A DNA stretch of 64,000 bases from Streptomyces sp. M41(2017) (GTDB lineage: Bacteria > Actinomycetota > Actinomycetes > Streptomycetales > Streptomycetaceae): the NCBI RefSeq assembly GCF_002078175.1, contig NZ_MWFK01000002.1, forward strand, positions 496,001 through 560,000, written 5' to 3'. Under the pieces are notes generated by a model. The model saw only the letters and a list, made by a program, of their open reading frames with translations, was not told the DNA's origin and made no database searches. Shown piece by piece: positions 44,034-54,912 of this stretch (its first letter is position 1; every line of letters begins with the position of its first letter). Position numbers and translations under genes: made by a program.

Positions 44034-47000
44034 CTACTCGACGTTGATCTTGAACGTGCTGGTGGTGTTGCGGATGTCCTGGGCGTTGCCGCTCATCCGC
44101 AGGTTGCGGAAGGTCGCCTCGCCCACCGCGGGGCCCTGACCGGGCTCGGGGAGCTCGTTGGCCCAGATGCCCCACCCGGACTTGGCGTCGAACGCGTCTC
44201 CGCTCTTCTTGGAGTTGGTGATGGAGATGTCGGTGAAGATGGTGTCCTTGACCGGGAACTGCGGCTGGCCGCCGACGTAGTTGGTCTGGAACATGACGCC
44301 TCCGTAGGTGGAGTCGTCGATGTCGACGTCGTTGACCCGGATGCCCTGGAACACCTTCGAGGCGGAGAAGGCCCAGATGGCGGGGAAGACCTGCGAGCCC
44401 CAGAAGTGCCCGCCCGTCCTCTCCAGGGAGACGTTCTCGATCGTCGTGGGGTCGGTCCCGAAGCCGTTCATCGGGTAGCCGAAGTCCAGCGAGGAGATCG
44501 TGATGCCGGAGTACACCAGGGTGTCCGCCACGCGGATGTTGCGGAAGGTGTTGTTGTATCCGCCGTAGACGGCGATACCGGCCGCTCGCCAGGTGAGCGT
44601 CGAGGTGAGGTTCTCGTAGAGGTTGTTCTTCTCGTCCGCGCCGCCGGAGTCGATCGCCGAGAAGAGCGCGAAGCTGTCGTCGCCGGTGGCCCGGGCGTCG
44701 TTGTTGACGACGTGGTTGTCCGTGGAGCCGTTCGTCATGTTGATGCCGTCGGCGAACGTGTCACGGATACGGGAGTTCTTGATGGTCACGCTGTCGGTGT
44801 TGGCACCCCAGTAGAGGCACACCATGTGCTCGACCCAGACGTTGTCGATGGTGATGTTGGAGACGTTGGAGAAGTCGAACACCTTGCCCGGGCCGTCGAT
44901 CCGGGACGTGTAGTTGCCGAAGTAGGTGAATCCGGCGAACGACGAGCCGTTCGCGGTCGCCTCGGCCCGGAAGCCGATGTCGGTGTTCTCCTGCGAGGAC
45001 GGGGCGTGGAAGCGGGTGAACCACGGCCCGGCTCCGACGACCTTGACGGCCTTGCCGTAGACCTGGAACTTGCTGGCGGTCTCGTAGTCGCCGGCCGGCA
45101 GGTAGACACCGACGAGCTTGCCGGTGGTGTCCATACGGACCTTGTCGAGCGCGTTCTGCACGTCCTGGTGCGTGAAGCCGGCGGGGACGGCGTAGGCGGC
45201 GGGGTCCGGGTTCGCGGCGGCGGTGGCCTGCTCGGTGTTGACGAAGTCGATGGCGTAGGTGGAGGTGTTGGCGGCGTCCTTCTGCAGCCGGATCTTGGAA
45301 CCGGCCGGCACGGTCTTGCCGAGCAGCAGGTTCGCCTCGTCGTAGATGTGGCGCGGGGCGCCGGAGCCGGGCGAGTTGCCGGGCGCGGTCTCGCTGCCGT
45401 ACAGCCAGGCGTACTGCGAGGTGAGGTCGATGGCCTTGAGGAACTGGCCGTCCACGTAGACGTTGAGCGTGGTGTTGGTGCCGTCCGGGATCGAGAAGCG
45501 CGTCACCAGGGTGTTGGTGGCCGCGCGGGTGGTCCACTCGACGTACTGGCCGGTCCCGCTGAGGGTCACCGCCTTGCGGCCGCTCGCCTCGCCGGCGATG
45601 TCGCCGACGGTCCGGTTCGGGCCGACGACCTTGGCGCCGCCACCGACCGTGCCGTCCTCCGCCTCGTACATGTCGTACGGCATGTCGGCGCCGCGGCCGA
45701 CGAACAGGGCCTGGCTGGTGGTGTTGTTGGTGCGCTTGACCGGCAGTTCGTTGGCGTCGTCGGCGATGACGGTCTTGACGGTGTACTTACCGTTGACGGC
45801 TGTCCACGAGCCGAGGCCGACCGGTGCGGTCGTCTGGCCCGCGGCGATGGCGCCGCTGTAGGAACCGGTGAGCGTCTTGACCGTGGCGCCCTTGGAGTCC
45901 AGGACCGTCAGGGTGACGCCGTGGGCGCCCGCCGCGGAGGCGATGCTTCCCTGGTTCTTGATCGCGACGGTGAACTTGACGTCGTCACCGGCCGAGGCGC
46001 TGGAGGGGCTCCAGGCCACGGGGGCGGCGACCAGGTCGGAGCTGGAGACGGGCTTGACGACGAGGGCGTCGGAGCGGGTGAACACGTTGTTCGCGTCGTT
46101 CTGCTCGATGACCTTGTTCGACGGGTCCACCTCCGCACCGACGGAGTAACTGCCCGCGTCCCGGGCGCCGATGCTCGCGGTGACCGTCTTCGTCTCGCCG
46201 GCGGCGAGTGCCGGGACGTCCGCCGTGGCGACCTTCGTTCCGCCGAGGGTGAAGTTCAGGTCGGTGGCCTTGGACGCCTTGCTGCCGCTGTTGGTGACGG
46301 TCGCGGTGAGACTGACCGCGTCCGACTCGACGGGAGCCGCCGGCGAGTTCGTGATGCCGGTGACCTTGAGGTCCGGGTTGGCGGCGGGGGTGCCGATGAC
46401 CTGGAACTCGGCGACCTGCGCGCCCGGGGCGCCGGTGTTGGAGGTGACCTTGAGCTGGATGTCGGCGGCGGAGCCGGAGACCGGGATGGTCACGGTGTTG
46501 CCGCTCGCGGGGTTGAACGTGTAGTCCTTCGCCGCGGCGAGGCTGGTGAAGGCCGTCGCGTCCTGGTCGCGGCCGAGGACCTGGATGTTCTCGGTGCGCG
46601 TCGCCCACGCCGAGTCCGGGCTGAGCTTCACGACGACCTGGCTCAGGTCGGCGTTGGCACCCAGCTTGGTGGTGAGGGTGGCCGGGTAGGCGCCGCCACC
46701 GCTCTCCCAGTAGGTGCTCGTCGAGCCGTCGTTGGCGTTGGCCGCGACGAACGTGAAGGTGGACGAGGAGGCGTCGATGGGCTTGCCCTGGGCGAGGTTG
46801 GAGCCGCCGCCGGTGGAGCCGGTCCGCGTGACGCTGTTGCTCGCCGTGGACGTGTTCCCGGCGGCGTCCTTCGCCTTCACGTAGTAGGTGACGGTGGCCG
46901 CCGCGGACGGCGTGTCCGTGTAGGTCAGGACGTCACCCGCGACGGTCTTGATGACCTGGTCGTTGGCGTAGACGTCGTAGCCGGTGACCTTGACGTTGTC

Positions 47001-48308
47001 GCTCGACGCCTGCCAGGTGAGCTTCACGTCGCTGCCGGACTGCGTGTAGGCGAGGTTGCCCGGCGCGGTGGGCGCCTGGGTGTCGCCCCCCGATCCCTTG
47101 CGGGTGACGCTGTTGCTGTTGGCGGAGACGTTGCCCGCCGCGTCCTTGGCCCGGACGAAGTAGGTGATGTCGGAGCCGGCCGGCTGCGTGTCCGTGTACG
47201 TCAGGACGTTCCCGGCGACGCTCGCGCGGAGCTGGCCGTTGGCGTAGACGTCGTACCCGGTGACCGCCGTGTCGTCGGTCGCCGCGCTCCAGTTGAGCTT
47301 GATCTGCCCGGTGGCCGGTTCGGTGTAGCTCAGGTTCGACGGCGCGGTGGGGGCCTGGGTGTCACCGGTCGCGGGTCCGTAGACCTCCAGCTCGGACAAC
47401 TGCCCTGCGGGCCATGCGGTGTTGGCGGTGATCAGCACGCGTACGTAGCGCGTGGTGGTGGTGTCGAGGCTGATGGTCGCCGACTGGTCGGTGCTGCTGT
47501 CGAAGGTGTACGCCTTCGACGCCGTCAGGTCGGTGAAGTTCTGGTTGTCGGTGGAGCCCTGGATCTTGAGCGTCTGGCTGCGGCTCGGCCATCCGCCGGG
47601 CAGCCGCAGGGCCACCTGGTTCACCTTGACCGAGGACCCGAGGTCGACCTGGATCCACTGCGGGAAGGCGTTGTTCTTGCTCTCCCAGTAGGTGGCCCGG
47701 TTGCCGTCACCCGCGTTGGCCGCGCCGTAGACGTCGGCGTGGCCGCTCTCCGTGAAGGGTTTGCCCTGGGCGAGGTTGGGGGTCGACGCGGCGGCCGTGA
47801 GGACCTGCATCTCGGCGAGCTGGGCGGTGGAGGCGACCGAGTTGTCGCTGAAGTCGGCGCGGACGTAGCGGGCGAGGGTCGCGGGGAAGGAGACCTTCAC
47901 GGTGTTGTCGTTGCCGGGGCTGAAGACGTACCGCGCGGACGACTTGAGCGTGGCGAAGCTCTTCCCGTCGGCGCTGCCCTGCAGCGCGAGCGTCTGCTTG
48001 CGGGTCTGCCAGTGCTCGGGCAGCCGGAGCACGACCTGGCGGACGCGCTGCGTGCGCCCGAGGTCGGTCTGCACCCACTGGGCGGACTTCTTTCCCGCCT
48101 GCCAGTAGGTGTCGAGGTCGCCGTCGGTGACGTTGGCGGCGGCATGGGCGTCACGGGCGCTACCGGCCTTGGTCGGGGCGTCCGCGGCGGTGTTGGGACC
48201 ACCTGCCGCGGTGGCGCCTACGGCGGGCAGGCCTAGAACCATGACCGTCGAGGCGAGCACAGCGGTCGCTGCGCGTCGTCTCCACGATCTCGGCTTGTAT
48301 CGAGTCAT
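44034..48308 (-). CDS. Secreted multidomain GH87 alpha-1,3-glucanase (mycodextranase-like)
   Basis: A 1424-residue exoenzyme. Order: signal peptide (1-35); F5/8-type discoidin domain (36-172); second discoidin domain (176-312); two fibronectin type III domains (316-403 and 409-496); third discoidin-like domain (503-640); two CARDB-type domains (645-752 and 757-870); CBM6/35-like domain (878-1027); and a right-handed beta-helix catalytic domain (1035-1424). In the helix, D1187 (FADGINM) and D1210-D1211 (ATGDDSFALF) have the same 23-and-1 spacing as the catalytic Asp triad of GH87 enzyme Agl-FH1. It should cut alpha-1,3-glucan, as found in fungal walls and dental plaque. Operator-like repeats lie upstream. 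Confidence 0.88.
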   Translation of the reverse strand: MTRYKPRSWRRRAATAVLASTVMVLGLPAVGATAAGGPNTAADAPTKAGSARDAHAAANVTDGDLDTYWQAGKKSAQWVQTDLGRTQRVRQVVLRLPEHWQTRKQTLALQGSADGKSFATLKSSARYVFSPGNDNTVKVSFPATLARYVRADFSDNSVASTAQLAEMQVLTAAASTPNLAQGKPFTESGHADVYGAANAGDGNRATYWESKNNAFPQWIQVDLGSSVKVNQVALRLPGGWPSRSQTLKIQGSTDNQNFTDLTASKAYTFDSSTDQSATISLDTTTTRYVRVLITANTAWPAGQLSELEVYGPATGDTQAPTAPSNLSYTEPATGQIKLNWSAATDDTAVTGYDVYANGQLRASVAGNVLTYTDTQPAGSDITYFVRAKDAAGNVSANSNSVTRKGSGGDTQAPTAPGNLAYTQSGSDVKLTWQASSDNVKVTGYDVYANDQVIKTVAGDVLTYTDTPSAAATVTYYVKAKDAAGNTSTASNSVTRTGSTGGGSNLAQGKPIDASSSTFTFVAANANDGSTSTYWESGGGAYPATLTTKLGANADLSQVVVKLSPDSAWATRTENIQVLGRDQDATAFTSLAAAKDYTFNPASGNTVTIPVSGSAADIQLKVTSNTGAPGAQVAEFQVIGTPAANPDLKVTGITNSPAAPVESDAVSLTATVTNSGSKASKATDLNFTLGGTKVATADVPALAAGETKTVTASIGARDAGSYSVGAEVDPSNKVIEQNDANNVFTRSDALVVKPVSSSDLVAAPVAWSPSSASAGDDVKFTVAIKNQGSIASAAGAHGVTLTVLDSKGATVKTLTGSYSGAIAAGQTTAPVGLGSWTAVNGKYTVKTVIADDANELPVKRTNNTTSQALFVGRGADMPYDMYEAEDGTVGGGAKVVGPNRTVGDIAGEASGRKAVTLSGTGQYVEWTTRAATNTLVTRFSIPDGTNTTLNVYVDGQFLKAIDLTSQYAWLYGSETAPGNSPGSGAPRHIYDEANLLLGKTVPAGSKIRLQKDAANTSTYAIDFVNTEQATAAANPDPAAYAVPAGFTHQDVQNALDKVRMDTTGKLVGVYLPAGDYETASKFQVYGKAVKVVGAGPWFTRFHAPSSQENTDIGFRAEATANGSSFAGFTYFGNYTSRIDGPGKVFDFSNVSNITIDNVWVEHMVCLYWGANTDSVTIKNSRIRDTFADGINMTNGSTDNHVVNNDARATGDDSFALFSAIDSGGADEKNNLYENLTSTLTWRAAGIAVYGGYNNTFRNIRVADTLVYSGITISSLDFGYPMNGFGTDPTTIENVSLERTGGHFWGSQVFPAIWAFSASKVFQGIRVNDVDIDDSTYGGVMFQTNYVGGQPQFPVKDTIFTDISITNSKKSGDAFDAKSGWGIWANELPEPGQGPAVGEATFRNLRMSGNAQDIRNTTSTFKINVE

Positions 48309-48461
48309 GCGGGGTCACTCCCTGCGGAGGTTCGCGCGCCGGAGGGGCGGCGAGGTCGGCTCGTTCCTGGGCAGAGCGATGGCGCGGTTCGACGGGCGGG
48401 ACGGTTGAAGCGGTCGTCCCTGGAGCTGTGCGCGCCCTCCAAGGAGAACGCACACGCAGGT

Positions 48462-48497
48462 TCTTGCAATGTTTCATCGCAATATTGCAGAGCAATG
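48462..48497. promoter_or_regulatory. GCAAT/ATTGC repeat cluster near the GH87 promoter
   Basis: An AT-rich patch about 155-190 bases upstream of the GH87 start holds TTGCAAT, a perfect GCAATATTGC palindrome (48479-48488) and GCAATGCG. Likely promoter/operator region of GH87. Confidence 0.45.
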
Positions 48498-48804
48498 CGA
48501 GTCCGTCTACGGTCCGTGCGGCACAAGTTTCACCGGACGCACCTGCGTCTCGACCACGGAGGCGTGACGTGCGCGGCTTCGAACCAGCGGGGAGACGGAC
48601 GAACGGGAAGCCGCCGCCAGCACGGGGCAGCAGGAGCCACGGATAGGGGACTCCAACTGCCGCGGCATGTCGGCCATATGACCTGTCGACAGCATTTCGG
48701 TCAGATGGGGCGGTGGAGCACCCCTGGGACTCCCTCCCCCGACGCCTCTCCTCACGGCTGCCGCCCGGGGACGTTCGAGCCCACGTGCAAGCGGATGCAA
48801 TGTG

Positions 48805-48875
48805 CGCAATTTCTTGCGTAGACGTGGGGCGGTCAAGGGGTCGATCTCCGCGTCGACCACACGCAAACGGTTGCG
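48805..48875. promoter_or_regulatory. Two CGCAA-N4-TTGCG inverted repeats
   Basis: CGCAATTTCTTGCG (48805-48818) and CGCAAACGGTTGCG (48862-48875) share the same arms and four-base spacer, 57 bases apart. The second has the central CG typical of LacI-type sites. They lie in the 635-base gap upstream of GH87, beyond the GCAAT cluster. No other gene was seen in this gap. Confidence 0.5.
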
Positions 48876-48890
48876 CGCCTTCCGGCACGC

Positions 48891-48922
48891 GAAAGCCGCC
48901 CCACCGGAGTGAGGCGGCTTTC
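48891..48922 (-). terminator. Hairpin terminator
   Basis: GAAAGCCGCC (48891-48900) pairs with GGCGGCTTTC (48913-48922), 22 bases past the stop of the secreted protein gene on the minus strand. Confidence 0.75.
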
Positions 48923-48943
48923 GACCAGTGGGCGACCGTCGTG

Positions 48944-50041
48944 TCAACGCGCCGGAACGTAGGCCTGCTTCAGCGCGCATGTCCACACCACGGGCTTCGC
49001 GTCACCGAGGATGTCGGCCGCGTCTCCGCCGACCGATCCGTTGTCGGACGCGGCATAGGCGTGTGACGCCCGGTCGGCGGCCGGACGCGGCAGGGCGAGG
49101 GCGGGTCCGCTGCCGGGCCACACCTCGGCCTGGTCCGCGGGCCCCACGTCGTCCCGCGTGTCCGCGATGCCGGCGGCGAGGTGCGTGTGCGGGCTGATCG
49201 CCGTGAACCGGCCTGAGTTGAAGCCCGGCAGATTCGGCACGTCGGCGGGGCTGTCGTACCCCGGCGGGTCCCAGTGCATCGCGGTGGCCTCGACACTGCT
49301 CAGCAGGGATCCGACCACCCGCCCCTGGCCGTCGACTGCCGGACGCCCCCATCCCTGGAGACTCGGTCCGACCGGCGGACCGAGGATCTCGGCGGGAGTG
49401 CCGACGGATTCCCACCGGAGCACGACACTCTGGTAGTCCTCCATGCCGGCGTTCCAGACCGTGCCGTTCGCGACGACCGTACCGGCCGACCCGATCGACG
49501 TGACCTCCGTGATCGACTGTCCGTCGGCCACCCGGAGGGTCGCGACCCGGTGCCCCTTCCTCCAGACGGCCCCGCGGTCGGCTCCGTTCACCGTGCCCAC
49601 GATCCACCCGCGGTCGTCGACGTCGGCCGCCCAGCCCGACACTCCGCCCGTCGGCAGCAGGGTCGCGGCCGCCGCACCGGCCCGGTAGCTGAACGGCGTG
49701 CGGTTCCACGGATCCCCGCCGGCGGTGAACCAACCCACCATCAGCCCGGTGCCGTTGACCGCCGCGACCTGCCCGCCGTCGAATCCCGCCGGCACGGGAA
49801 CCTTGTGCGCCCGCGTCCCGGTCCAGTACACGGGCCGCTGTCCGGAGACACCGACGGCGAGACCGCTCGCGCTGATGTCCTCAACGGCGCCCGTCCGGTC
49901 TGACTTCAGCGTTCCCAGAACCATGATCCGCGGATTGCGGCAGTCTTCGCCCGCCGCAATGGCCTTCGCACCCCCTGCTGTCTGCGCCAGTAGAACCGCC
50001 GGCATCAGCACCGCCATTGCGGCCCATCCCCACCGTCCCAC
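48944..50041 (-). CDS. Secreted hypothetical protein with HAF-like repeats
   Basis: A 365-residue protein. The GTG at 50039-50041 has GGAGGGG about eight bases upstream and opens a signal peptide (WGWAAMAVLMPAVLLAQTAGG). The body contains repeated units like GWAADVDDRGWIVGTVNGADRGAVWRKG and ASDNGSVGGDAADILGDAKPVVW, resembling the HAF/extracellular beta-propeller repeats found in many secreted bacterial proteins. No catalytic motif is recognised. Confidence 0.7.
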   Translation of the reverse strand: MGRWGWAAMAVLMPAVLLAQTAGGAKAIAAGEDCRNPRIMVLGTLKSDRTGAVEDISASGLAVGVSGQRPVYWTGTRAHKVPVPAGFDGGQVAAVNGTGLMVGWFTAGGDPWNRTPFSYRAGAAAATLLPTGGVSGWAADVDDRGWIVGTVNGADRGAVWRKGHRVATLRVADGQSITEVTSIGSAGTVVANGTVWNAGMEDYQSVVLRWESVGTPAEILGPPVGPSLQGWGRPAVDGQGRVVGSLLSSVEATAMHWDPPGYDSPADVPNLPGFNSGRFTAISPHTHLAAGIADTRDDVGPADQAEVWPGSGPALALPRPAADRASHAYAASDNGSVGGDAADILGDAKPVVWTCALKQAYVPAR

Positions 50042-50571
50042 GCCATCCCCCTCCACCGACCGTCGACCTGTCTGTGGCACTCCGAGCCGCCACAGGCACT
50101 ACGACCGCTCGACGGCCCCACCCGTTGCGGAGCACACGACGATCTCCACCGGAACCCCACGACCGGCGAGGCGCGCTCCGGTCGGCGGACGCGGAGGGAC
50201 GCCGTACGTGCCGGCGGACTCGACGGTGGTGGCGCCCCACGCCCTTCTCCCCCGTTCGGAGCAGCGGCCCCGCGGTCAGCCGGGCAGAACACCGCCGCGC
50301 CCGGACGGCCCAGGGCGCCGGAGCACCCGGCTGCCGCCGGCCCCGTACCGGCGATCCCGTGCGCCACACCTGCGCACCTGCGCGGTTGACGGCCATGGGG
50401 CCCCCGGCCACGGTAGGGATGTGGAGCCCCGCGGGGCGGCGAGCGGAGCACCGCGCGTGGTGCGGGGGTGCCGTGGCGGCGTCGTGGGTGCGCACGTCCT
50501 GCGTCCTGAGCCGCGGTGCCCCCTGTCGTCGCAGGACATGACCTTCCGCCCGAGCGCAAGGGACCCCAGCC

Positions 50572-51837
50572 ATGACCGAGGCCCGACCCGACCGACCCGG
50601 AACAGACCGGCAGGACCGGCGGTCCGCCCCCTCGCCCGGGGGATTCCCGCCGCATCATGTGGACGGACGTCCCGGAGGCCTCCCGGGGCCGGTGCCGGAT
50701 CTGCGGCGGATCGGCATCGCGCCGGACCACTGGTACCCCGTGGCGACCTCGCGGAAGGTCCGGCGCAACCGTACGTTCGCGACGGCTTTCGCCGGGCAGC
50801 GGATCGCGCTGTACCGGGGGCGCAGCGGCACCGTGCACGCGTTGGAGGACCGCTGCGCCCACCGTCAGGTGCCGTTGAGCATGGGCGTGGTCGAGGGCGA
50901 CATCCTCCGGTGCTGCTACCACGCCTGGGCCTACCGGGGCGACGGCCGCATCTCGCAGATTCCCTATCTGCCGAAGGGCTGTGAGCGCCCGCCGCGCGGT
51001 GTGCGTTCCTATCCGGTGCGCGAGGCGTACGGCCTGGTGTTCGTGTTCCCGGGCGACCCTGCCCTGGCGGAGGCGGCGGCGTTCCCGCGGCTGCCCGAGT
51101 ACCACTCGCCCGCGCACCGGACGATGACGTTCTCGCGTACGGTGCGCTGCCACTACTCGTTCATGCACGAGAACCTGCTCGACATGAACCACCAGTTCCT
51201 GCACCGGAGTGTGCTCGGCAGGATCCGGCCGGAGCTGCTCGGCTACGAGACGGGGCCCCGGCACGTCGAGGCCCGGTATCTGTTCGTGCCCGCCGGGGGC
51301 CGCAAGGACCGGGGCGCGGGTCTGCTGTCGGCGGAGGGGGTCGGCGGGCGGGACACGCCCGACGTCATCACCATCCGCACCGAGTACCCGTACCAGACGC
51401 TGCGGGGAGTGCCCGAGGGCACGGATCTCCCGGCGTTCTCGCTGTGGGCGGCCTACGTTCCCGAGGACGCGGAGCAGCGCCTCAATCACGCCTACGGCCT
51501 GCTGACGATCGCGAAGCCGCCGGTACCGGGGGCGATGCACCTCGCGTGGCCCCTCATCCGGCGCTTCACGGAGCGCGTGTTCGCGCAGGACAGGACGGCG
51601 GTCGAGGCGGAGCAGCGTGCCTGGGACGAACAGGGCGAGGACCGCAACCACGAGGTGTTCCCGCTCATCCTCGACCTCCGCGACGTACTGCGCAGCAACG
51701 GTGTGCCGCTGCGGTCGGACGTGGAGTCCGGCTGCACGCCGTGCGGACTCGCGACCCCGGCGCACCGGGCGGGGGTCGCGAGCGGTGCTGCCGCGGCACG
51801 CCCCGCCGCCCCGGCCGCCGAAGGTGCGGCGGAGTAG
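50572..51837 (+). CDS. Rieske-type aromatic ring-hydroxylating oxygenase, alpha subunit
   Basis: A 421-residue oxygenase. The Rieske [2Fe-2S] ligands are in DRCAHRQVPLSMG (C-x-H) and LRCCYHAWAYRGDG (C-x2-H). The mononuclear iron site is suggested by HENLLDMNHQFLHRS, with two His and a preceding Asp. It inserts O2 into, or demethylates, an aromatic substrate and needs a separate reductase, which is not encoded nearby. AAGGGA precedes the ATG. The 490-base gap before it (50081-50571) shows no gene or structure I can support. It ends ten bases from the convergent MFS gene. Confidence 0.88.
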   Translation: MTEARPDRPGTDRQDRRSAPSPGGFPPHHVDGRPGGLPGPVPDLRRIGIAPDHWYPVATSRKVRRNRTFATAFAGQRIALYRGRSGTVHALEDRCAHRQVPLSMGVVEGDILRCCYHAWAYRGDGRISQIPYLPKGCERPPRGVRSYPVREAYGLVFVFPGDPALAEAAAFPRLPEYHSPAHRTMTFSRTVRCHYSFMHENLLDMNHQFLHRSVLGRIRPELLGYETGPRHVEARYLFVPAGGRKDRGAGLLSAEGVGGRDTPDVITIRTEYPYQTLRGVPEGTDLPAFSLWAAYVPEDAEQRLNHAYGLLTIAKPPVPGAMHLAWPLIRRFTERVFAQDRTAVEAEQRAWDEQGEDRNHEVFPLILDLRDVLRSNGVPLRSDVESGCTPCGLATPAHRAGVASGAAAARPAAPAAEGAAE

Positions 51838-51847
51838 TCCCCGCGGC

Positions 51848-53059
51848 TCAGGCGTTGTGGACGGCGGTCTCCTGACCGGTCACGGGCTTGCCTTCCGTGA
51901 TGATCTCGGACCGTCGCCGGCCGCGGTCCATGAGACCGCCGGCGAAGGCGAGGCCGAGCCCGGCCAGGGCGAGGGCCGCGCCGACCAGGTTGGGGGACGC
52001 CCAGCCCCAGCCCGCGGAGATGACCAGGCCGCCCAGCCAGGCGCCGCCGGCGTTGGCCAGGTTGAACGCGGAGTGGTTCGAGGCCGCCGCCATCGTGGGG
52101 GCGTTCTTCGCCTTGGCCATGAGGAGCATCTGGACGGGCGTGGTGATGAGGGATCCCATCGCGCCGATGAAGGTGATGGTGAGCAGCGCGGGAACGGTGC
52201 TGTGCACCGTGAAGTAGAACGTCACCAGACCCGCGGTGAGCAGGATGAGTCCGGCGTAGAGCGTCGGACGCAGGGCACGGTCGGTGAGCGGTCCGGCGAT
52301 CAGTGTCCCGAGCGTCATGCCGACGCCGTAGAGCGCGAGGACCCAGGTGATCCACGTGCCGGAGATGCCGGTCAGGTGCGTGAGCATCGGCACGAGGTAG
52401 CTGTAGACGGCGAAGAAGCCGCCGAATCCGACGACGGCGGTGATCAGGCCCATCGCGACCTGCCGGTTGCCCATGGCCCGAAGTTCGTGGCGGATGCCGG
52501 ACTGCTGACCGCGGGGCTGGTGCGGGACGAAGGCGGCCAGGGCCGCCAGGGCTATGAGGCCGATGACCCCGACGGCGCCGTAGGCGGACCGCCAGCCCAG
52601 GTGCTGGCCGAGGGCCGTGACGAGGGGCACCCCGACGATGTTGGCGACGGTGAGGCCGAGGAACATCTTCGAGACCGCTCGTGCCGCACGGTCGGGGGCG
52701 ACCAGGCGGGAGGCGACGACGGCACCGACGCCGAACAGGGCGCCGTGCGGCAGCCCCGCGAGGAAGCGGGCGGCGAAGAGGGTGCCGAAGGTGGGAGCGA
52801 GCGCCGAGGCCACGTTGCCGATCACGAACAGGCCGGTCAGGAGCAGCAGCAGGCGCTTGTGCGGGATGCGCGCGCCGATGCCCGTCAGGATCGGAGCGCC
52901 CACGACGACACCGAGCGCGTACGCCGAGACGACGTTGCCGGCCTGCGGTACGGACACGTCGATTCCGTCGGCGATCTGGGGCAGCAGCCCCATCGTGGCG
53001 AACTCGGTCGTGCCGATGCCGAACGCGACGACGGCCAGGGCCAGCAGAGCCAGGGGCAT
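51848..53059 (-). CDS. MFS drug/sugar efflux transporter (DHA1, AraJ-like)
   Basis: A 403-residue transporter with twelve hydrophobic helices starting MPLALLALAVVAFGIGTTEF. The G-T-T-E-F start, the helix 2-3 loop TGIGARIPHKRLLLL and ARFLAGLPHGALFGVGAVVA are typical of the DHA1 proton-driven exporters. The longer frame upstream to 53230 is not supported. Probably exports a toxic compound or sugar. Convergent with the Rieske gene. Confidence 0.9.
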   Translation of the reverse strand: MPLALLALAVVAFGIGTTEFATMGLLPQIADGIDVSVPQAGNVVSAYALGVVVGAPILTGIGARIPHKRLLLLLTGLFVIGNVASALAPTFGTLFAARFLAGLPHGALFGVGAVVASRLVAPDRAARAVSKMFLGLTVANIVGVPLVTALGQHLGWRSAYGAVGVIGLIALAALAAFVPHQPRGQQSGIRHELRAMGNRQVAMGLITAVVGFGGFFAVYSYLVPMLTHLTGISGTWITWVLALYGVGMTLGTLIAGPLTDRALRPTLYAGLILLTAGLVTFYFTVHSTVPALLTITFIGAMGSLITTPVQMLLMAKAKNAPTMAAASNHSAFNLANAGGAWLGGLVISAGWGWASPNLVGAALALAGLGLAFAGGLMDRGRRRSEIITEGKPVTGQETAVHNA

Positions 53060-53366
53060 GGTGCGGGGAAACCTTTCGAGGACAGCGGGCAGGGGACGTG
53101 GGAGCGGTCGGGACGGAGATCGCCGACGGTTCCCGGGTCCGGTCGTGCCGAGCACCATTGCCCGGAGCACCTCTGGGACCAGTGTGAGGCCCCCAGGCGT
53201 GCAGCAATGCCAAAGCCCCGTACATTCCAAGATCGACCCGTCGAACGCGGCGGATCATGGGGCCTCCCGTCACCTCGCGCCGCCCCTGCCCTGGGCGCGG
53301 GGAGCCGTGCATGCCATGATCCCTACTCGGCGGTAATTTCGTGTCCGGTCGGTCGGGAGGCGTGCA

Positions 53367-53879
53367 GTGACCCGTGTGTTCACCGTGAGCAGCAGCATCA
53401 TCGTCGACGGCGTGTCGCCCGAGGCCGCCTTCCGGGCAGTGAGCAGCCCGGCGGACATGGGCCGCTGGAGTCCGGAGAACCGGGGCACGACGGCCGGGTC
53501 CCCGACCGGTCCGGCCGCCCTGGGCACCACCTTCGTCGGACGCAACAAGCGCGGGATGTTCCGGTGGGTCACCCGGTGCAAGGTCACGGCGGCCGATCCG
53601 GGGAGCCGCTTCGCGTTCCGCGTCTGCGCGATCGGTGTCGGCCGCCCCCGGCTGCGGGCCCCGATCGCGACGTGGGAGTACCGCTTCGAGGCGGTCGACG
53701 GCGGCACCCGGGTGACGGAGACGTGGACCGACGACCGCCGGACGTGGCCGGCGTTCGTGGCCCGCGCCTTCGACTGGGTCGTCACGTCGGGCAGGACGTT
53801 CGCCGCCTTCCAGGCACGCAACATCGAGATCACGCTGCGCAACCTGAAGCGCGAGCTGGAGCACGACCGGGTGGCATGA
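53367..53879 (+). CDS. SRPBCC-family (polyketide cyclase/START-like) protein
   Basis: A 170-residue protein of the SRPBCC fold. SSSIIVDGVSPEAAFRAVSSPADMGRWSPENRG is the typical first strand and helix; TWEYRFEAVDGGTRVTETWTD is the central sheet, and the C-terminal helix (NIEITLRNLKRELEH) is the usual long helix. It binds hydrophobic ligands in its cavity; ligand unknown. Followed by a hairpin terminator. Confidence 0.8.
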   Translation: MTRVFTVSSSIIVDGVSPEAAFRAVSSPADMGRWSPENRGTTAGSPTGPAALGTTFVGRNKRGMFRWVTRCKVTAADPGSRFAFRVCAIGVGRPRLRAPIATWEYRFEAVDGGTRVTETWTDDRRTWPAFVARAFDWVVTSGRTFAAFQARNIEITLRNLKRELEHDRVA

Positions 53880-53894
53880 GCGGCCGGATGCCCT

Positions 53895-53917
53895 GAGCCG
53901 CTCGCGGTGAGCGGCTC
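53895..53917. terminator. Hairpin between convergent genes
   Basis: GAGCCGCTC (53895-53903) pairs with GAGCGGCTC (53909-53917) around five bases, between the SRPBCC gene and the end of the ABC permease gene. Confidence 0.75.
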
Positions 53918-53956
53918 CCCTCCCCTCCGCTCCCTTCCCTTCCGCCCGCCCCCGGC

Positions 53957-54910
<954 letters not shown>

Positions 54911-54912
54911 GA

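Noticed and set aside
44022..48236. A 1404-codon open frame on the plus strand opposite the GH87 gene
   Set aside because: It mirrors the codon pattern of the real gene; its composition (Gly, Val, Arg, Asp-rich without domains) is typical of an antisense shadow in GC-rich DNA.
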